From DASTPP01 sp035762175 (lineage in GTDB: Bacteria; Myxococcota_A; Polyangia; Polyangiales; Polyangiaceae): a stretch of 64,000 bases of DNA. The position numbers and the translations under genes were made by a program. Shown here in pieces: positions 41,201 through 48,900 of the stretch; the stretch's first letter is position 1, and each line of letters opens with the position of its first letter. The notes under the pieces are model-generated. The model had not been told where the DNA came from. It ran no database searches and saw only the letters and a program-made list of their open reading frames with translations. The stretch spans positions 23,945 through 87,944 of the forward strand of contig DASTPP010000084.1 in assembly GCA_035762175.1 (NCBI GenBank), written 5' to 3'.

Positions 41201-42809
41201 CGGCCCAGGCGTGCGGAACGACGTCTTCTTCGCCTACGACGCCTCGGGCCAGCGCGTGCGCAAGGTCTACGAGCACGGCGGCCTCGTCGAAGAGCGCATC
41301 TACCTCGGCGACTACGAGGTCTACCGCAAGCGCACCGCGGGGGCGGCGCAGCCCGAGCTCGAGCGGCAGACGCTGCACATGATGGACGACGAGCGCCGCG
41401 TCGCCCTCGTCGAGACGAAGACGGTCGATGCGAGCGTGCCTGGCTTCGTGGCGATCGCGCGGCAGCGCTACCAGCTCGACAGCCACCTCGGGTCATCGAC
41501 GATGGAGGTCGACGAAGCGGGGGCGGTCATCGGCTACGAGGAGTACCACCCGTACGGCAGCACCGCGCTGCGAGCGGCGCACTCGGCGGCCGAAGTGAGC
41601 GCCAAGCGATACCGGTACACGGGCAAGGAGCGGGACGAAGAAACGGGGCTCTACTACCATGGGGCGCGCTACTACGCTGCCTGGTTGGGGAGGTGGTCCA
41701 GCGCCGACCCCGCGGGGCTCGTCGACGGCCCCGACCTTTACGTGTACGGGCGGAACAGCCCGCTCGTCTACACGGACCCGACCGGTACGTGGAGCTGGGG
41801 AAAGACCCTCGGGCTCGCCGCGGCAGTCGTGGTCGGCGTCGGCCTGACCGCGGTGAGCGGGGGCGTGCTCGGCCCCGTCGCGGCGGGCATCATCGCCGGC
41901 GCGGCGGCCGGGGCGGTCGGAGAGGTCGTCGAGGCGGCCGTCGACGGTCGCCCGATCACGGCCGCCAACGTCGTCGCCTCCGCGGCGGTCGGGGCCGCCC
42001 TCGGCGGCACCTTCGCGAAGGTCGGCCAATTGATCGCGGGCACGCAGGTTGGTCAGCGCCTGGCGGCGCGCGTCGTCAGCAGTGCCATCGGGCAAGGCGT
42101 GGCGCGCGCTGCGTATCGCGTGGCGACCTCGTCGAGCCGAGCCGCCGGCGCCGTGAGGGCGGTTGCCTCCGGCGTTCGCCAGGGGGTCCGAACCCTCGAA
42201 GAGGCCGGCGAGGCGGTAGGCCGCCGCCTGGGAGGGCGCTTCGCAGAAAATGCCGCGCAACAGGCGGGGCGAAGGGCGGCACTCGACGCGGCGCGTGCGG
42301 ATGCGGCCGCCCGCGCCGGCAACAGGGGCGTGCAAGCCACTTTGCAAGGCGACCTCAACGGCCAGTCGTTCCAGGCATCGACCCGTAGCGGGATCGACCG
42401 CAGCGGCACGGGCGCGCGGGCCATCGAAACCCCCGCCGGCCGGGTTCAGGCGCCCCCGGCGGAGGCCGTTTCTGACGTGCTAAGGCCGCTGGAAGTGCCC
42501 GGGGCAAACGGGCAGGCATTCGAGCGGATCGCCGACGCCGAGTTCAAGCTGTTCGGGTACACCTTGATGAGCACGGAACGCTCCGCATCGGGTACCCTCT
42601 ACCTCGGGGTCACCGCCCCCATCTGTCCGAGCTGCGCCTCGAACCTGTGGAACACGCGGGCGGCACTCCCGGGCGTACGAATCATCTCCGACATGCCCAT
42701 GCCTATCTCCGGGGCTGCCGGCGCCGCCGACGTCTTCCTTCCCCCGGTCCGCTCTAGCCCTGCCGACCCGCCGGCCGTGCCCGCGGTTGAAATCAAGGTG
42801 CGCTTTTGA
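35292..42809 (+). CDS. Fused TcB-TcC toxin subunit (SpvB-TcdB-RHS) with a C-terminal deaminase-type toxin
   Basis: The 2505-residue protein contains a SpvB domain at about 55-280 (ALPKGGGALRGIGETFSTNP, YDSGAGNGPFGLGWQL). FG-GAP-like TcdB-middle repeats lie at 454-703 (LDLDGDGLPDLLLT, ADMSGDGLVDLVRV). The TcdB middle/C region with YFDGHEREFRGFARVD follows, then YD/RHS repeats at about 1220-2163. The RHS core ends GLYYHGARYYAAWLGRWSS, with a DPAG...DPTG autoproteolysis-like site. In Tc toxins this part forms a cocoon that encloses the cleaved C-terminal toxin. Residues from about 2165 are the hypervariable toxin. The ATG is 18 bp after the TcA stop. Confidence 0.93.
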   Translation: MQDRNDSPPPRPRPPASPASGRSEPGATPKGEGAGPRGAEGAPSTAPAGSAGSLLPSIALPKGGGALRGIGETFSTNPATGTGSLRVPLATSPGRAGFELGLSLGYDSGAGNGPFGLGWQLSTPAVTRKTDKGLPRYVDGDEGAPDTFVLSGAEDLVPVRLKSGSGTALDTVERGDYRVQRYRPRTEGLFARIERWVHRTTGDTHWRALTRDNVLNVYGRSPEARVADPEHPGRVFSWLLEETRDDKGNVARYTYKAEDGAGVAPTKLSESSRFETGPGGTPAFRASAQRYLKRIQYGNRTPLPDREAPAPANEADWLFEVVFDYGEHDDAAPTPAEAKPWALRQDPFSSYRATFEVRTYRLCRRVLMFHRFAELGPTPCLVRSTDFDYEAGPVVSYLRAVTQAGYQRAPGSSAYERATLPPLELGYAKPAVHETLRTLDAESLRGLPGGVEGAGAQWVDLDGEGIAGALISTERAWFYKANLGEGRLGPPALLRSLPSPAELGGGAQQLTDLGGDGNLDLVQYTPPLSGYFERTPEGGWAPFLALPNLPSIDWGDPNLRFLDLDGDGLPDLLLTERDAFVWCRSRGKEGFEPPVVIAQGRDEQKGPSLVFADGSETIQLADMSGDGLVDLVRVRHGEVCYWPNLGHGRFGPKVTLDLAEPFDRHDRFDPKRVRFADLDGSGPSDIVYLGREGVRLYVNQAGNAYSAPHRLASLPPIDPLSSLGVTDLLGQGTACLVWSSPLPGRQANPIAYVDLMGGKKPHLLESVVNNLGAETRLAYAPSTKFYLQDKAAGRPWLTRLAFPVQVLERVERVDHIARSRLVTRFAYHHGYFDGHEREFRGFARVDQWDAESFGGEKGKGLFPELPYDVDPDDDALNLPPVRTVTWFHTGAWLERERLELALTSEYYAADPHAPLLPDTTLPAGLSAREEREAARALRGQILRQEIYAEDGTPEAAHPYTVSERDYEVRLLQAAEGGANAVFFVHPRHTINLHYERRPNDPRMQHEVVLEVDAFGNVTRSAALAYPRRAPAEPEQARLWATLSEHTFANRPDESDWYRIGVPVETTTSELTGLEAPASGILSAGELKAQAAAAANIPYEATPTGGLQRRVVERERRLYYRDDLSGPLPFGQIESRALAHESYRLAFTPGLLTQAYGDRVTVAMLEGEGRYVQQDGLWWAPSGRAVFDADRFYLPVEALDPFGQRHLVRYDDYALLPLDVEDPLHNHVTSGLRDAAGNVTQNGNDYRTLAPALVSDANRNRVAAAFDALGMVVRTALMGKEGAGEGDTLDDPTTRLEYDLHRFRESGGEQPAFVRTLAREQHGPSNPRWQETYTYSDGSGREVMKKVQAEPGPVPLRDAAGRLRLGPDGKPETRLAAERWVGTGRTVFDNKGNPVKKYEPFFSDTFEYEDEKALVEGGVTPVLRYDPLGRLVRTDQPNGTHALVLFDAWRQETWDENDTVAGTPWLAKKQKGTPAEKRCAALALAHAGTPTVAHLDALGRTFLTVADNGPAGKRPTRVALDVEGNQFAVTDARDNMIQRQYFDLLGRPVRVVRADAGPRDATGLRRAVPVAADPDGLRTLADAAGKPVRRWDERGFAARNTHDALQRPTHHFARRGDDPERLVVRTIYGEDHPKAEARNLRSRPYQVYDGGGALTSARFDFKGNALETTRRLAKEYRDCPDWAPLAELTSPAEVDAAAEALLEVEAFGTQAAYDALNRLVSRTMSDGSETRPSYNEANLLEKVEVRIRSAAAPTPFVADVDYNARGQRERAEHANGTVAEYTYDPETFRLARLRATRSADGTRLQDLRYEYDPVGNVVAVADAVSFGNAAVSADGLYEYDALYQLTKAEGREHPGLQPSGDDSAVLRVDHPNDLQALVRYRETYAYDDAGNIEQMAHLPLAAGVPGWTRKYAYAPDSNRLLRTSAAGDPPGTLSATYDYDDVGSMTRLPHLPELRWDYADRLQAVKKQLQDGPGVRNDVFFAYDASGQRVRKVYEHGGLVEERIYLGDYEVYRKRTAGAAQPELERQTLHMMDDERRVALVETKTVDASVPGFVAIARQRYQLDSHLGSSTMEVDEAGAVIGYEEYHPYGSTALRAAHSAAEVSAKRYRYTGKERDEETGLYYHGARYYAAWLGRWSSADPAGLVDGPDLYVYGRNSPLVYTDPTGTWSWGKTLGLAAAVVVGVGLTAVSGGVLGPVAAGIIAGAAAGAVGEVVEAAVDGRPITAANVVASAAVGAALGGTFAKVGQLIAGTQVGQRLAARVVSSAIGQGVARAAYRVATSSSRAAGAVRAVASGVRQGVRTLEEAGEAVGRRLGGRFAENAAQQAGRRAALDAARADAAARAGNRGVQATLQGDLNGQSFQASTRSGIDRSGTGARAIETPAGRVQAPPAEAVSDVLRPLEVPGANGQAFERIADAEFKLFGYTLMSTERSASGTLYLGVTAPICPSCASNLWNTRAALPGVRIISDMPMPISGAAGAADVFLPPVRSSPADPPAVPAVEIKVRF
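41785..42806 (+). other. Hypervariable toxin domain of TcC, predicted deaminase fold
   Basis: After the RHS core the protein has Ala/Gly/Val-rich hydrophobic helices (GLAAAVVVGVGLTAVSGG and similar). A low-complexity Ala/Arg stretch leads to a compact end domain: an ERIADAEFKLF helix, a strand GTLYLGVTAP, then ICPSCASNLWNTRAALPGVRI. A D/H-A-E helix followed by CxxC is the zinc-binding and proton-shuttle signature of toxin deaminases of the BURPS668_1122/YwqJ type, with a DxEFK variant. Nucleic acid or nucleotide deamination is the inferred activity. Zinc geometry and substrate cannot be confirmed from sequence alone. Confidence 0.65.
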
Positions 42810-43204
42810 TGCCTGCGCGAAAGCCTATTCTCGCCACAGACGGATGGCACGACCTGCCCGGCGGCGGGGCCGTTCAAGTCAGTAACGGCGTCCCCGCACA
42901 AGTATCCGACAAGGGCCGATGGGATCTCGACGAGCTCAAGCTCTTTGCGGAGGCAGCCGAGTTCACCTGCACGAAGCTCACGTGGGTCAGGGACCGCACG
43001 AAGCGGTGGCACCATGGTAGCCTTTTCGAGCTGCTCGGGCCCTCGGCCACGTGGTGCTACGCGAAGGTAGCCCTTGCTGGGTGCGACGTTTGCGGCAGCG
43101 AAGTCGGAGGGCAATGGGTGCGTCGCCCCGGCGGAGACGAGAGTCCGGAGTGGTGCTGTACGAACTGCGCCGCGGAGGTCGCCCGCGGGGGCGGAGACGA
43201 ATGA
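42809..43204 (+). CDS. Candidate immunity protein to the TcC deaminase toxin
   Basis: The 131-residue gene starts within the toxin stop codon (TGATG), an arrangement typical of toxin-immunity pairs. It has no signal peptide, so a cytoplasmic location is expected. The C-terminus carries CDVCGSE and WCCTNC, a possible zinc-ribbon. The rest includes a Trp/Asp-rich start (GWHDLPGGG). I recognise no named immunity family. The assignment rests on position and size. A TTG three bases upstream is also possible as start. Confidence 0.6.
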   Translation: MPARKPILATDGWHDLPGGGAVQVSNGVPAQVSDKGRWDLDELKLFAEAAEFTCTKLTWVRDRTKRWHHGSLFELLGPSATWCYAKVALAGCDVCGSEVGGQWVRRPGGDESPEWCCTNCAAEVARGGGDE

Positions 43205-43535
43205 CCCCGTGCCGGCTCGCGTGAACGCGCCGGCGCCCTACCGAATGAACGCCGGCCGAGGCCGCCAACGCCCGCGCCATGCGGCTCGTCATCGCCACTG
43301 GTTCAGCCCATGCCAGCTAGCGTCGGCGCGGACTTCTGGCCCCAGGAGGTCGGCCGGTCGACCCCGCCGAAGGGTCGGCCCTCGGGCCCCCCTTCTCTTC
43401 CAAAACGCACGCAAGGTACCTCGTCACGACCGTTCGGGGCGAGCCGAGCCTTTCGGCGGCCTTGCGCGGCGGCCTGCCCGCCTCGCAGCGGGCTCGCCTA
43501 TACTCCTGGCAACTACAGGCACGGGGAGCATCTCG
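43205..43535. other. Intergenic region downstream of the toxin operon
   Basis: Apart from the hairpin at its start I see no gene in these 331 bp. The frame reaching 43903 is open across it but is low-complexity and shows no conserved block until after 43570. Confidence 0.35.
43211..43234 (+). terminator. Hairpin after the immunity candidate
   Basis: GCCGGCTCGCG-TGAA-CGCGCCGGC forms a strong stem with a small bulge 7 bp after the stop of the immunity gene. There is no U-tract. It may end the toxin operon transcript or protect its 3' end. Confidence 0.3.
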
Positions 43536-43903
43536 ATGGGCCTCTTCTTGATTCGATTTCGCTTCCCCGGGCCCCCCTCGCCGAAGAAGCCGTCAGGTCA
43601 GAGCTGCGCCGCCAAGTCGGGTCCGACGTCGGCCTGGACAGCTTTGCCGCCGAGGGCGGCGTCGTCGAAATCACGACGTCCCTCGATCCGGCGACGAGCG
43701 CCGATCTCACCAAGATTCTGCTGGAGCTTGGCGGCCAGTGCCTCGACCCGGTCGGCGACCAGGCGCGCAAGGTCCATCTGCCGGACTACGTCCGCCGGCC
43801 CTGCCACGAGTGGCCCTGGTGGAAACATGCCAGCATCCAAGCTCGCTTCCAGCTCGGGCTCTTGTCCACCGCGCTGCCGGGGCCCCGGCGCGGCGGCCAA
43901 TGA
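43536..43903 (+). pseudogene. Small frameshifted gene, function unknown (immunity-like context)
   Basis: ATG at 43536 follows a GGGGAG site and reads MGLFLIRFRFPGPP, then hits a C6 run (43572-43577). The sensible continuation is one frame over: LAEEAVRSELRRQVGSDVG, then VVEITTSLDPATSADLTKIL and HLPDYVRRPCHEWPWWKHAS. Adding one C joins both into a protein of about 122 residues ending at 43903. I do not recognise the family. Its location after a toxin-immunity pair suggests a second small immunity or accessory gene. A sequencing error at the C-run would restore it. Confidence 0.5.
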
Positions 43904-43939
43904 GGTAGCGAGCGTTATGTCGGCCGCCAAACGAGGGTG

Positions 43940-44290
43940 ATGGCCAGCACCCCACCGCCCCCCGAGTGGTTCGTGATCCGCGACGGCGCGAGGGCGGCCC
44001 GCCTCGAGCGCCCCCGGCAGGAGGACATGTTCTGGTGGAGCTACGAGGTCACCGCGCTGCCCGACGCCCGCCGCAACGTGTACTCGCCGGAGTTCTGGCA
44101 AGACACGCTCGACGTCGAGGACGCTCGCTCCGGCGTGCGAATCTCGGGGGTCTTCGCGGGCAACGTCGTGCCGGGCGCGCGCGGGCAGCGGGTCTGGCTG
44201 CGCGGCTTTCTGCCATACCCGCAAGAGCCGCCCCCGCCCCCCTGGACGCAGCGACTCGCCGCCTTCTTCCGACGGAAGCCCTCCTTAAAG
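43940..44290 (+). CDS. Small conserved-looking protein lacking its own stop
   Basis: ATG at 43940 encodes about 115 residues with sharp sequence character (EWFVIRDGARAARLERPRQE, DMFWWSYEVTALPD, VWLRGFLPYPQEPP, QRLAAFFRRKP). It then runs without a stop through low-complexity sequence into the downstream gene, giving one 509-codon frame to 45466. Loss of one C from the CCC at 44279-44281 would give KPP then TAA at 44286-44288. A compact, Trp-rich cytoplasmic protein in this place could be an immunity protein, but I recognise no family. Confidence 0.5.
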
Positions 44291-44423
44291 CGTGCGCCGT
44301 CCGGCCGGAGCCCTAGCAGGCCTCTGACCGCCCAACTTCGGCCGGTGGGCCCGCCCCGAAGGACGGCCCTCCGGTGGGTCACGCCCTTTCGAGCGCACGG
44401 ACGAACGTCGCCCGGCCTCCTGA

Positions 44424-44454
44424 CCCGGCCGGCGGGGCGCCCCCACATTTTTTT
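44424..44454 (+). terminator. Possible intrinsic terminator with T7 run
   Basis: A GC-rich dyad (CCCGGCCGGCGGGGCGCCCCC) is followed by ACA and seven T, a very rare T-run in this GC-rich window. It lies between the small gene ending about 44290 and the gene starting at 44597. It argues that the single open frame spanning both is accidental. Confidence 0.4.
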
Positions 44455-44596
44455 CAAGAACCCACGCAACTGCCCCCCGCCCCTGTCCGAGGGGAAGACA
44501 TCGGGACCAAACCGCAGCGCCCCCCGGGGGCCCAGCCCCGGCGGCGCCCGCGGCCCCGATGCCAACCCCAACCCACGACGAAGAAAGACAGGAACG

Positions 44597-45466
44597 ATGG
44601 AACCAGCAGATTTTCCCGACGACCAGCGGCCCGACGACCAAGGGCCCGACGACCAAGGGCCCGCCGACCAGCGGCCCGACGGCCAACCACCCGACGAGCG
44701 CCCGCCGGAGACGGCGCTTGCGTCGGTCCGGGGGCGGCTTGCCGAGTTGCCCGAGGGCGACGTGCATGCGCCGCCCATGCCCGTCGACCGCATGGTCGCC
44801 GAGGCGCTCTCGCTGCATGTTTCGGCGCAGGCGGTGCGTGAGGTTTTGCTCGGCAAGAGGCTCGAGCCGGAGCAAATTGACCAGCTTCCGGTGCTGGCCC
44901 ATGCGCTTTCCGAGGCGCAGGCCGAGCTCAACCCGGTTCGTGGCTTGCGCCGCAGCGAGGCCGAGCGGGCCGTCGAGGCCGAGGCGGTCGAGCTGCGCGC
45001 CGAGATGATGGTCGAGGCGCGCTTCGTGCTGCGCAAAGATGCCGATGCGCAGGGGGCCCTCGACAGGGTGCAAGAGGGCAACGGGCTCGACGATCTCGTG
45101 CAAGACCTGCGCGAGCTCGCCGTGGTGGTCGAGAGGAACGAGGCCGCGTTCGAGAAGGCGGGCACCGAGCCCCGGGTCAAGGCTGCCCGGGCCCGGGCGC
45201 TCGCCACCGAGCTCGCCTCGCAGCTCGCCACCCGCCGCGGCGCCGACCGCGCCAGCGCCGCGGCGATGGACACGCGCGATCGGGTCGCTAGCCTGCTCGC
45301 CGAGACCATGGCCGAGGTGCGTGCGGCCGCCACCTTCACCCTGCGCAAGAACCCGCGGCTGCTCGCGAAGTTCCGCAGCGCGAACAACGTCCGCAAGCGT
45401 GGCCGGCAGGGCGAGAGCCCCGAGCCCGAGCCGGTGCCTGCGGAAGTGCCCCTCAGCAACGACTGA
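44597..45466 (+). CDS. Uncharacterised helical protein with an acidic repeat N-terminus
   Basis: ATG at 44597 has AGGAAC just upstream and opens 289 residues. Residues about 8-37 are a DDQGP-type pentapeptide repeat. The rest is Ala/Glu/Arg/Leu-rich and predicted helical (MPVDRMVAEALSLHVSAQAV, LAELPEGD, MAEVRAAATFTLRKNPRLLA), ending in a basic then acidic tail. I know similar hypothetical proteins only vaguely from myxobacteria and give no function. The frame is open upstream into the gene at 43940, so a 509-residue fusion is the alternative. The terminator-like T-run between them favours separate genes. Confidence 0.6.
   Translation: MEPADFPDDQRPDDQGPDDQGPADQRPDGQPPDERPPETALASVRGRLAELPEGDVHAPPMPVDRMVAEALSLHVSAQAVREVLLGKRLEPEQIDQLPVLAHALSEAQAELNPVRGLRRSEAERAVEAEAVELRAEMMVEARFVLRKDADAQGALDRVQEGNGLDDLVQDLRELAVVVERNEAAFEKAGTEPRVKAARARALATELASQLATRRGADRASAAAMDTRDRVASLLAETMAEVRAAATFTLRKNPRLLAKFRSANNVRKRGRQGESPEPEPVPAEVPLSND
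44618..44707 (+). repeat. 15-bp coding minisatellite (DDQGP repeat), six units
   Basis: Six consecutive 15-bp units of the type GACGACCAAGGGCCC encode DDQRP, DDQGP, DDQGP, ADQRP, DGQPP and DERPP at the N-terminus of the 289-residue protein. Units two and three are identical. Confidence 0.85.
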
Positions 45467-45997
45467 GGCCGTCGCGCTCGCGCCGACGGCGTTCGGATTC
45501 TGGGCCCCGAACGCCGTCGCGCGAGCGCCGATGCATCGACAGAGCCCCGGGTCACCCTCTCGGGGGGCGAGAACGCCCTGAACGCCTTTGGAAGGCGGCC
45601 CGCGCTGGTGCGCCCCCCCTTGAAACGCCTTCGGGGGCCGCCCGCACCCGTGCGAGCGAGCTCTTGTGCGCCCCAAACACAGTCCGCACGGGTGCGGGCG
45701 CCCCTAGGAGCCGCCAAGACGTCGTCCGCGCAGGTGCGAACGACCTCTGGAGCCGCCACGGAGTCGCCCGCACGGGTGCGGACTTGGTCTCGGGGGCTGC
45801 AAGAGCAGCCCGCGCGGGTGCGGACGGGCTTCGAGCCAAAAATAAGGTAGTCCACACGGGTGCGGACGGCCTCAACCCCCTGCCGCGGCCGAGATCAAGC
45901 TCGAGCCCGTCGTGCTGCCGCCCGCGCCGGGTACGTTGGGGTAGACGAATGGAGGAAGCCGAGTTAAGCCCGACTCTGCATTACCTCCGGTCACAGG
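45467..45997. other. Intergenic region upstream of the biosynthetic cluster
   Basis: This 531-bp stretch holds the 42-bp-period palindrome array. Frames are open on both strands but show only 14-residue echoes of the array (for example APVRT-type repeats on the minus strand) and no domain. The promoter for the NRPS/PKS genes is expected between 45868 and 45997; I cannot pick out clear -35/-10 boxes. Confidence 0.45.
45600..45867. repeat. Seven palindromic 14-bp sites at an exact 42-bp period upstream of the NRPS/PKS genes
   Basis: The core CCGCAC-GG-GTGCGG (a perfect inverted repeat) or close variants start at 45600, 45642, 45684, 45726, 45768, 45810 and 45852, each exactly 42 bp apart. The 26-28 bp between cores are much less conserved. 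42 bp is four turns of B-DNA, so all sites would face the same side. The array ends 131 bp before the first NRPS gene. It could be a multi-site operator, a nucleoid-protein binding array, or a decayed 14-codon coding repeat. Confidence 0.8.
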
Positions 45998-48900
45998 ATG
46001 CAGTTCGCGGGCGTGCACGACGTTTCGGGCTTCGGCGAGATCTTGCAGCGACGCGCCGCCGAAACCCCGGGCGCGCGAGCCTTCAGCTTCGTCGGCGCGT
46101 CGGGCGAGGTCGCGTCCAGCTACGGCGAGCTCGATCGGGCGGCGCGCGCGGTGGCCGCGCAGCTCGGCGAGATGGCGCGGCCGGGCGACCGGGCGTTGAT
46201 TCTGCACCCGCCGGGCCCGCGCTACGTCGAGAGCTTCTGGGGCTGCCTCTACGCGGGCGTCGTGGCGGTGCCGGCGTACCCTCCCGACCTGACGTGGCTC
46301 GGCCGCTCGCTGCCGCACCTGCGCGCGCTCGTGGCCGATTGCGGGGCGCGCGTCGCGCTGACGACGCCCGAGGTCGCGCGGGCGCTCGGGCCGGGCCCGA
46401 AGGGCGAACCGGGCGCGGAGGGCGAGCTCGGCGGGCTCGCCTGGCTCGCCGACGACGCGATCGCGCCGGGGGCGGCGGGGGCGTATCGCGCGCCCGAGGT
46501 GCGGGCCTCGTCGCTCGCGCTCTTGCAGTACACGTCGGGCTCGACGGGGCGGCCCAAGGGCGTGATGGTCACGCACGCGAACCTCTTGCACAACGTCGAG
46601 CTCGTGCGACGGGGGTTCGAGACCTCGCCCGAGTCGGTCGGGGTCATCTGGCTGCCGCCCTACCACGACATGGGGCTCATCGGCGGCATCTTGCAGCCGG
46701 CGTACGCGGGTTTTCCGGTGGTGTTGACCACGCCGCTTCTGTTCATGCGGCGGCCGCTGCGCTGGCTCGAGCTCGTGTCCGAGCGGGGCGGCACCGTGAG
46801 CGGGGGGCCCGACTTTGCGTTCGACCTCTGCGTGCGCAAGAGCACGCCCGAGGCGCGGGCGAAGCTCGATCTGAGCCGCTGGCGGGTCGCCTTCTGCGGC
46901 GCCGAGCCGGTGCGGGCGGCGACGCTCGAGCGCTTCTGCGAGGCGTTCGCGCCGGCGGGCTTCCGGCGCGAGGCGTTTTACCCTTGCTACGGGCTCGCCG
47001 AGGGCACGCTGATCGTGAGCGGCGGGGCGCGCGCCGCGGCGCCGGTCGTGCGGCGCTTCGCGCGCGAGGCGCTGCGCGAGGGGCGCGCCGAGCCGTCCGG
47101 GGCCGGGGGCGAGGGGGCGGCGCTGGTCGGCTGCGGCGGCGCGCTCGGCGAGCAGCGCGTCGTCGTGGTCGACGCCGAGACGAGCGCGCCGCTGCCCGAG
47201 GGGCACGAGGGAGAGATCTGGGTCAGCGGTCCGAGCGTCGCGGCGGGCTACTGGGGCCGCGAAGGCGAGAGCCGAGAGCGCTTCGAGGCGCGCCTCGCGC
47301 ACGGGGGCGAGGGGCGGGCGTTCTTGCGCACGGGCGATCTCGGGTTCTTGCAGGGGGGCGAGCTCTTCGTCACCGGCCGCCTCGACGATCGCATCATCGT
47401 GCGGGGCCGAAACCACCACCCGCACGACATCGAGCGCACGGTCGAGGCGGCGCACCCGGCGCTGCGCCCGGGCGGCGCGGCGGCCTTCGCGGTCGGGGGC
47501 GAGGCGGGCGACGAAGGCGAGGGGCTCGGCGTCGCGTGCGAGCTCGTGCCGGGCGCGGCGGCGCAGGTGAGCGCGGCGCTCGCGGCGGTCGTGCGCCGCG
47601 TGGCCGAGGGGCACGGGCTCGCGCCCCGCGTCGTGCTCTTGCTCAAGCCGGGGGGCCTGCCGCGAACGTCGAGCGGCAAGGTGCGCCGACGCGCCTGCCG
47701 GCAGGGCGCCGAGGACGGCACGCTCGAGGCGGTGGCGCGCCACGACGAGCGCGGCGGGCGGGACGCGGCCGGGCGGCGGGGCGCGACGGCGTCGCAGAGC
47801 CCGGCCGAGCCGCGGGGCGAAGAGGCGCGCGAGGGGCCGGCCGACGCCACCGAGGCGCTCGGCTGGCTGCGCGAACGGCTCGCGGCGGCGCTCGGTGTAT
47901 CGGCCGCTGCGATCGCGGCCGACGAACCCATCAGCAGCTACGGGCTCGACTCGCTGCGCATGACCGAGCTCGAAGGCGAGATCGAGGCGGCGTTCGGGGT
48001 CGAGGTGCCGGCCACGCTCTTGCTGCGGGGCGCGAGCTTGCGCGAGGTGGCGGGGCTGCTCGGGCGGGGGGCGCTCGGGGCGGGGGCAGCTACCCGAGCA
48101 AGGCAGGCGGCGGCCGTCGAGCGGCCGGCACCGAGGCCCGACGGGGCGGCGCCGGGCGATGGCGGGGCGGCGCCGGGCGATGGCGGGATTGCCGAGGGCG
48201 CGGCCCCCGCGGGCGACGGCGTCATCGAGCGGCCGGCGTCGGAGGGCCAGCGCGCGCTCTGGTTTCTGCAGCGCTTTGCGCCCGAGGGGGCCGCGTACCA
48301 CGTGGCGCGCGCCTTCCGGGTGCTCTCGCCGCTCGACGCCGGGGCGCTCGCGCGGGCGCTCGACGCCCTGGTCGACCGGCACCCCTCGCTGCGGGCAAGC
48401 TTTCCGGAGCGCGGGGGGGCGCCGGTCGAGCGCGTCGCGCCGCGCGCGGGGCCGACGCTGCAGGTCGTCGATGCGCGCGGGTGGGGCGAAGGCGAGCTCG
48501 AGCGGCGCCTGCACGAAGACGCGCGCCGGCCCTTCGATCTGGCCAGCGGGCCGCTCTTGCGGGCGGTGCTCTTCGAGCGCGACGAGGGGGCGAGGCTGCT
48601 CTTCTGCCTTCACCACCTGGTGACCGATTTCTGGTCGCTGGGGCTGCTCTCGGGCGAGCTCGGCGTGCTCTACGACGCGGCGCGGGGCGGTGACGAGCCG
48701 CGCCTGCCGCCGGCCGGGGCGACGCCCGCGGCGCTCGAGGCGGGGCGCGGGGCGGGCGAAGAGAGCGAGGGCTCGCGGCGGTACTGGCGAGGGGCGCTCG
48801 CGGGGGCGCCGCCGGTGCTCGAGCTGCCGACCGACCGGCCGCGGCCGAGGGTGCAGTCGTTCCGGGGGGCGTCGCTGCGCCTCGCGGTGGGCGAGGGCGA

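Noticed and set aside
43315..44540. Resemblance between 43360-43420 and 44345-44470 as a possible long duplicated segment
   Set aside because: Similarity is patchy and limited to GC-rich stretches; I could not align it convincingly by eye.
45600..45867. Seven-repeat array considered as a CRISPR
   Set aside because: The conserved part is only about 14 bp and is degenerate, spacers share residual similarity, and no cas genes are present.
45552..45875. Possible repeat protein encoded by the 42-bp array on the minus strand
   Set aside because: All frames on both strands are open; no start with a ribosome site and no preserved hydrophobic pattern favours one frame. Kept only as an alternative for the array.
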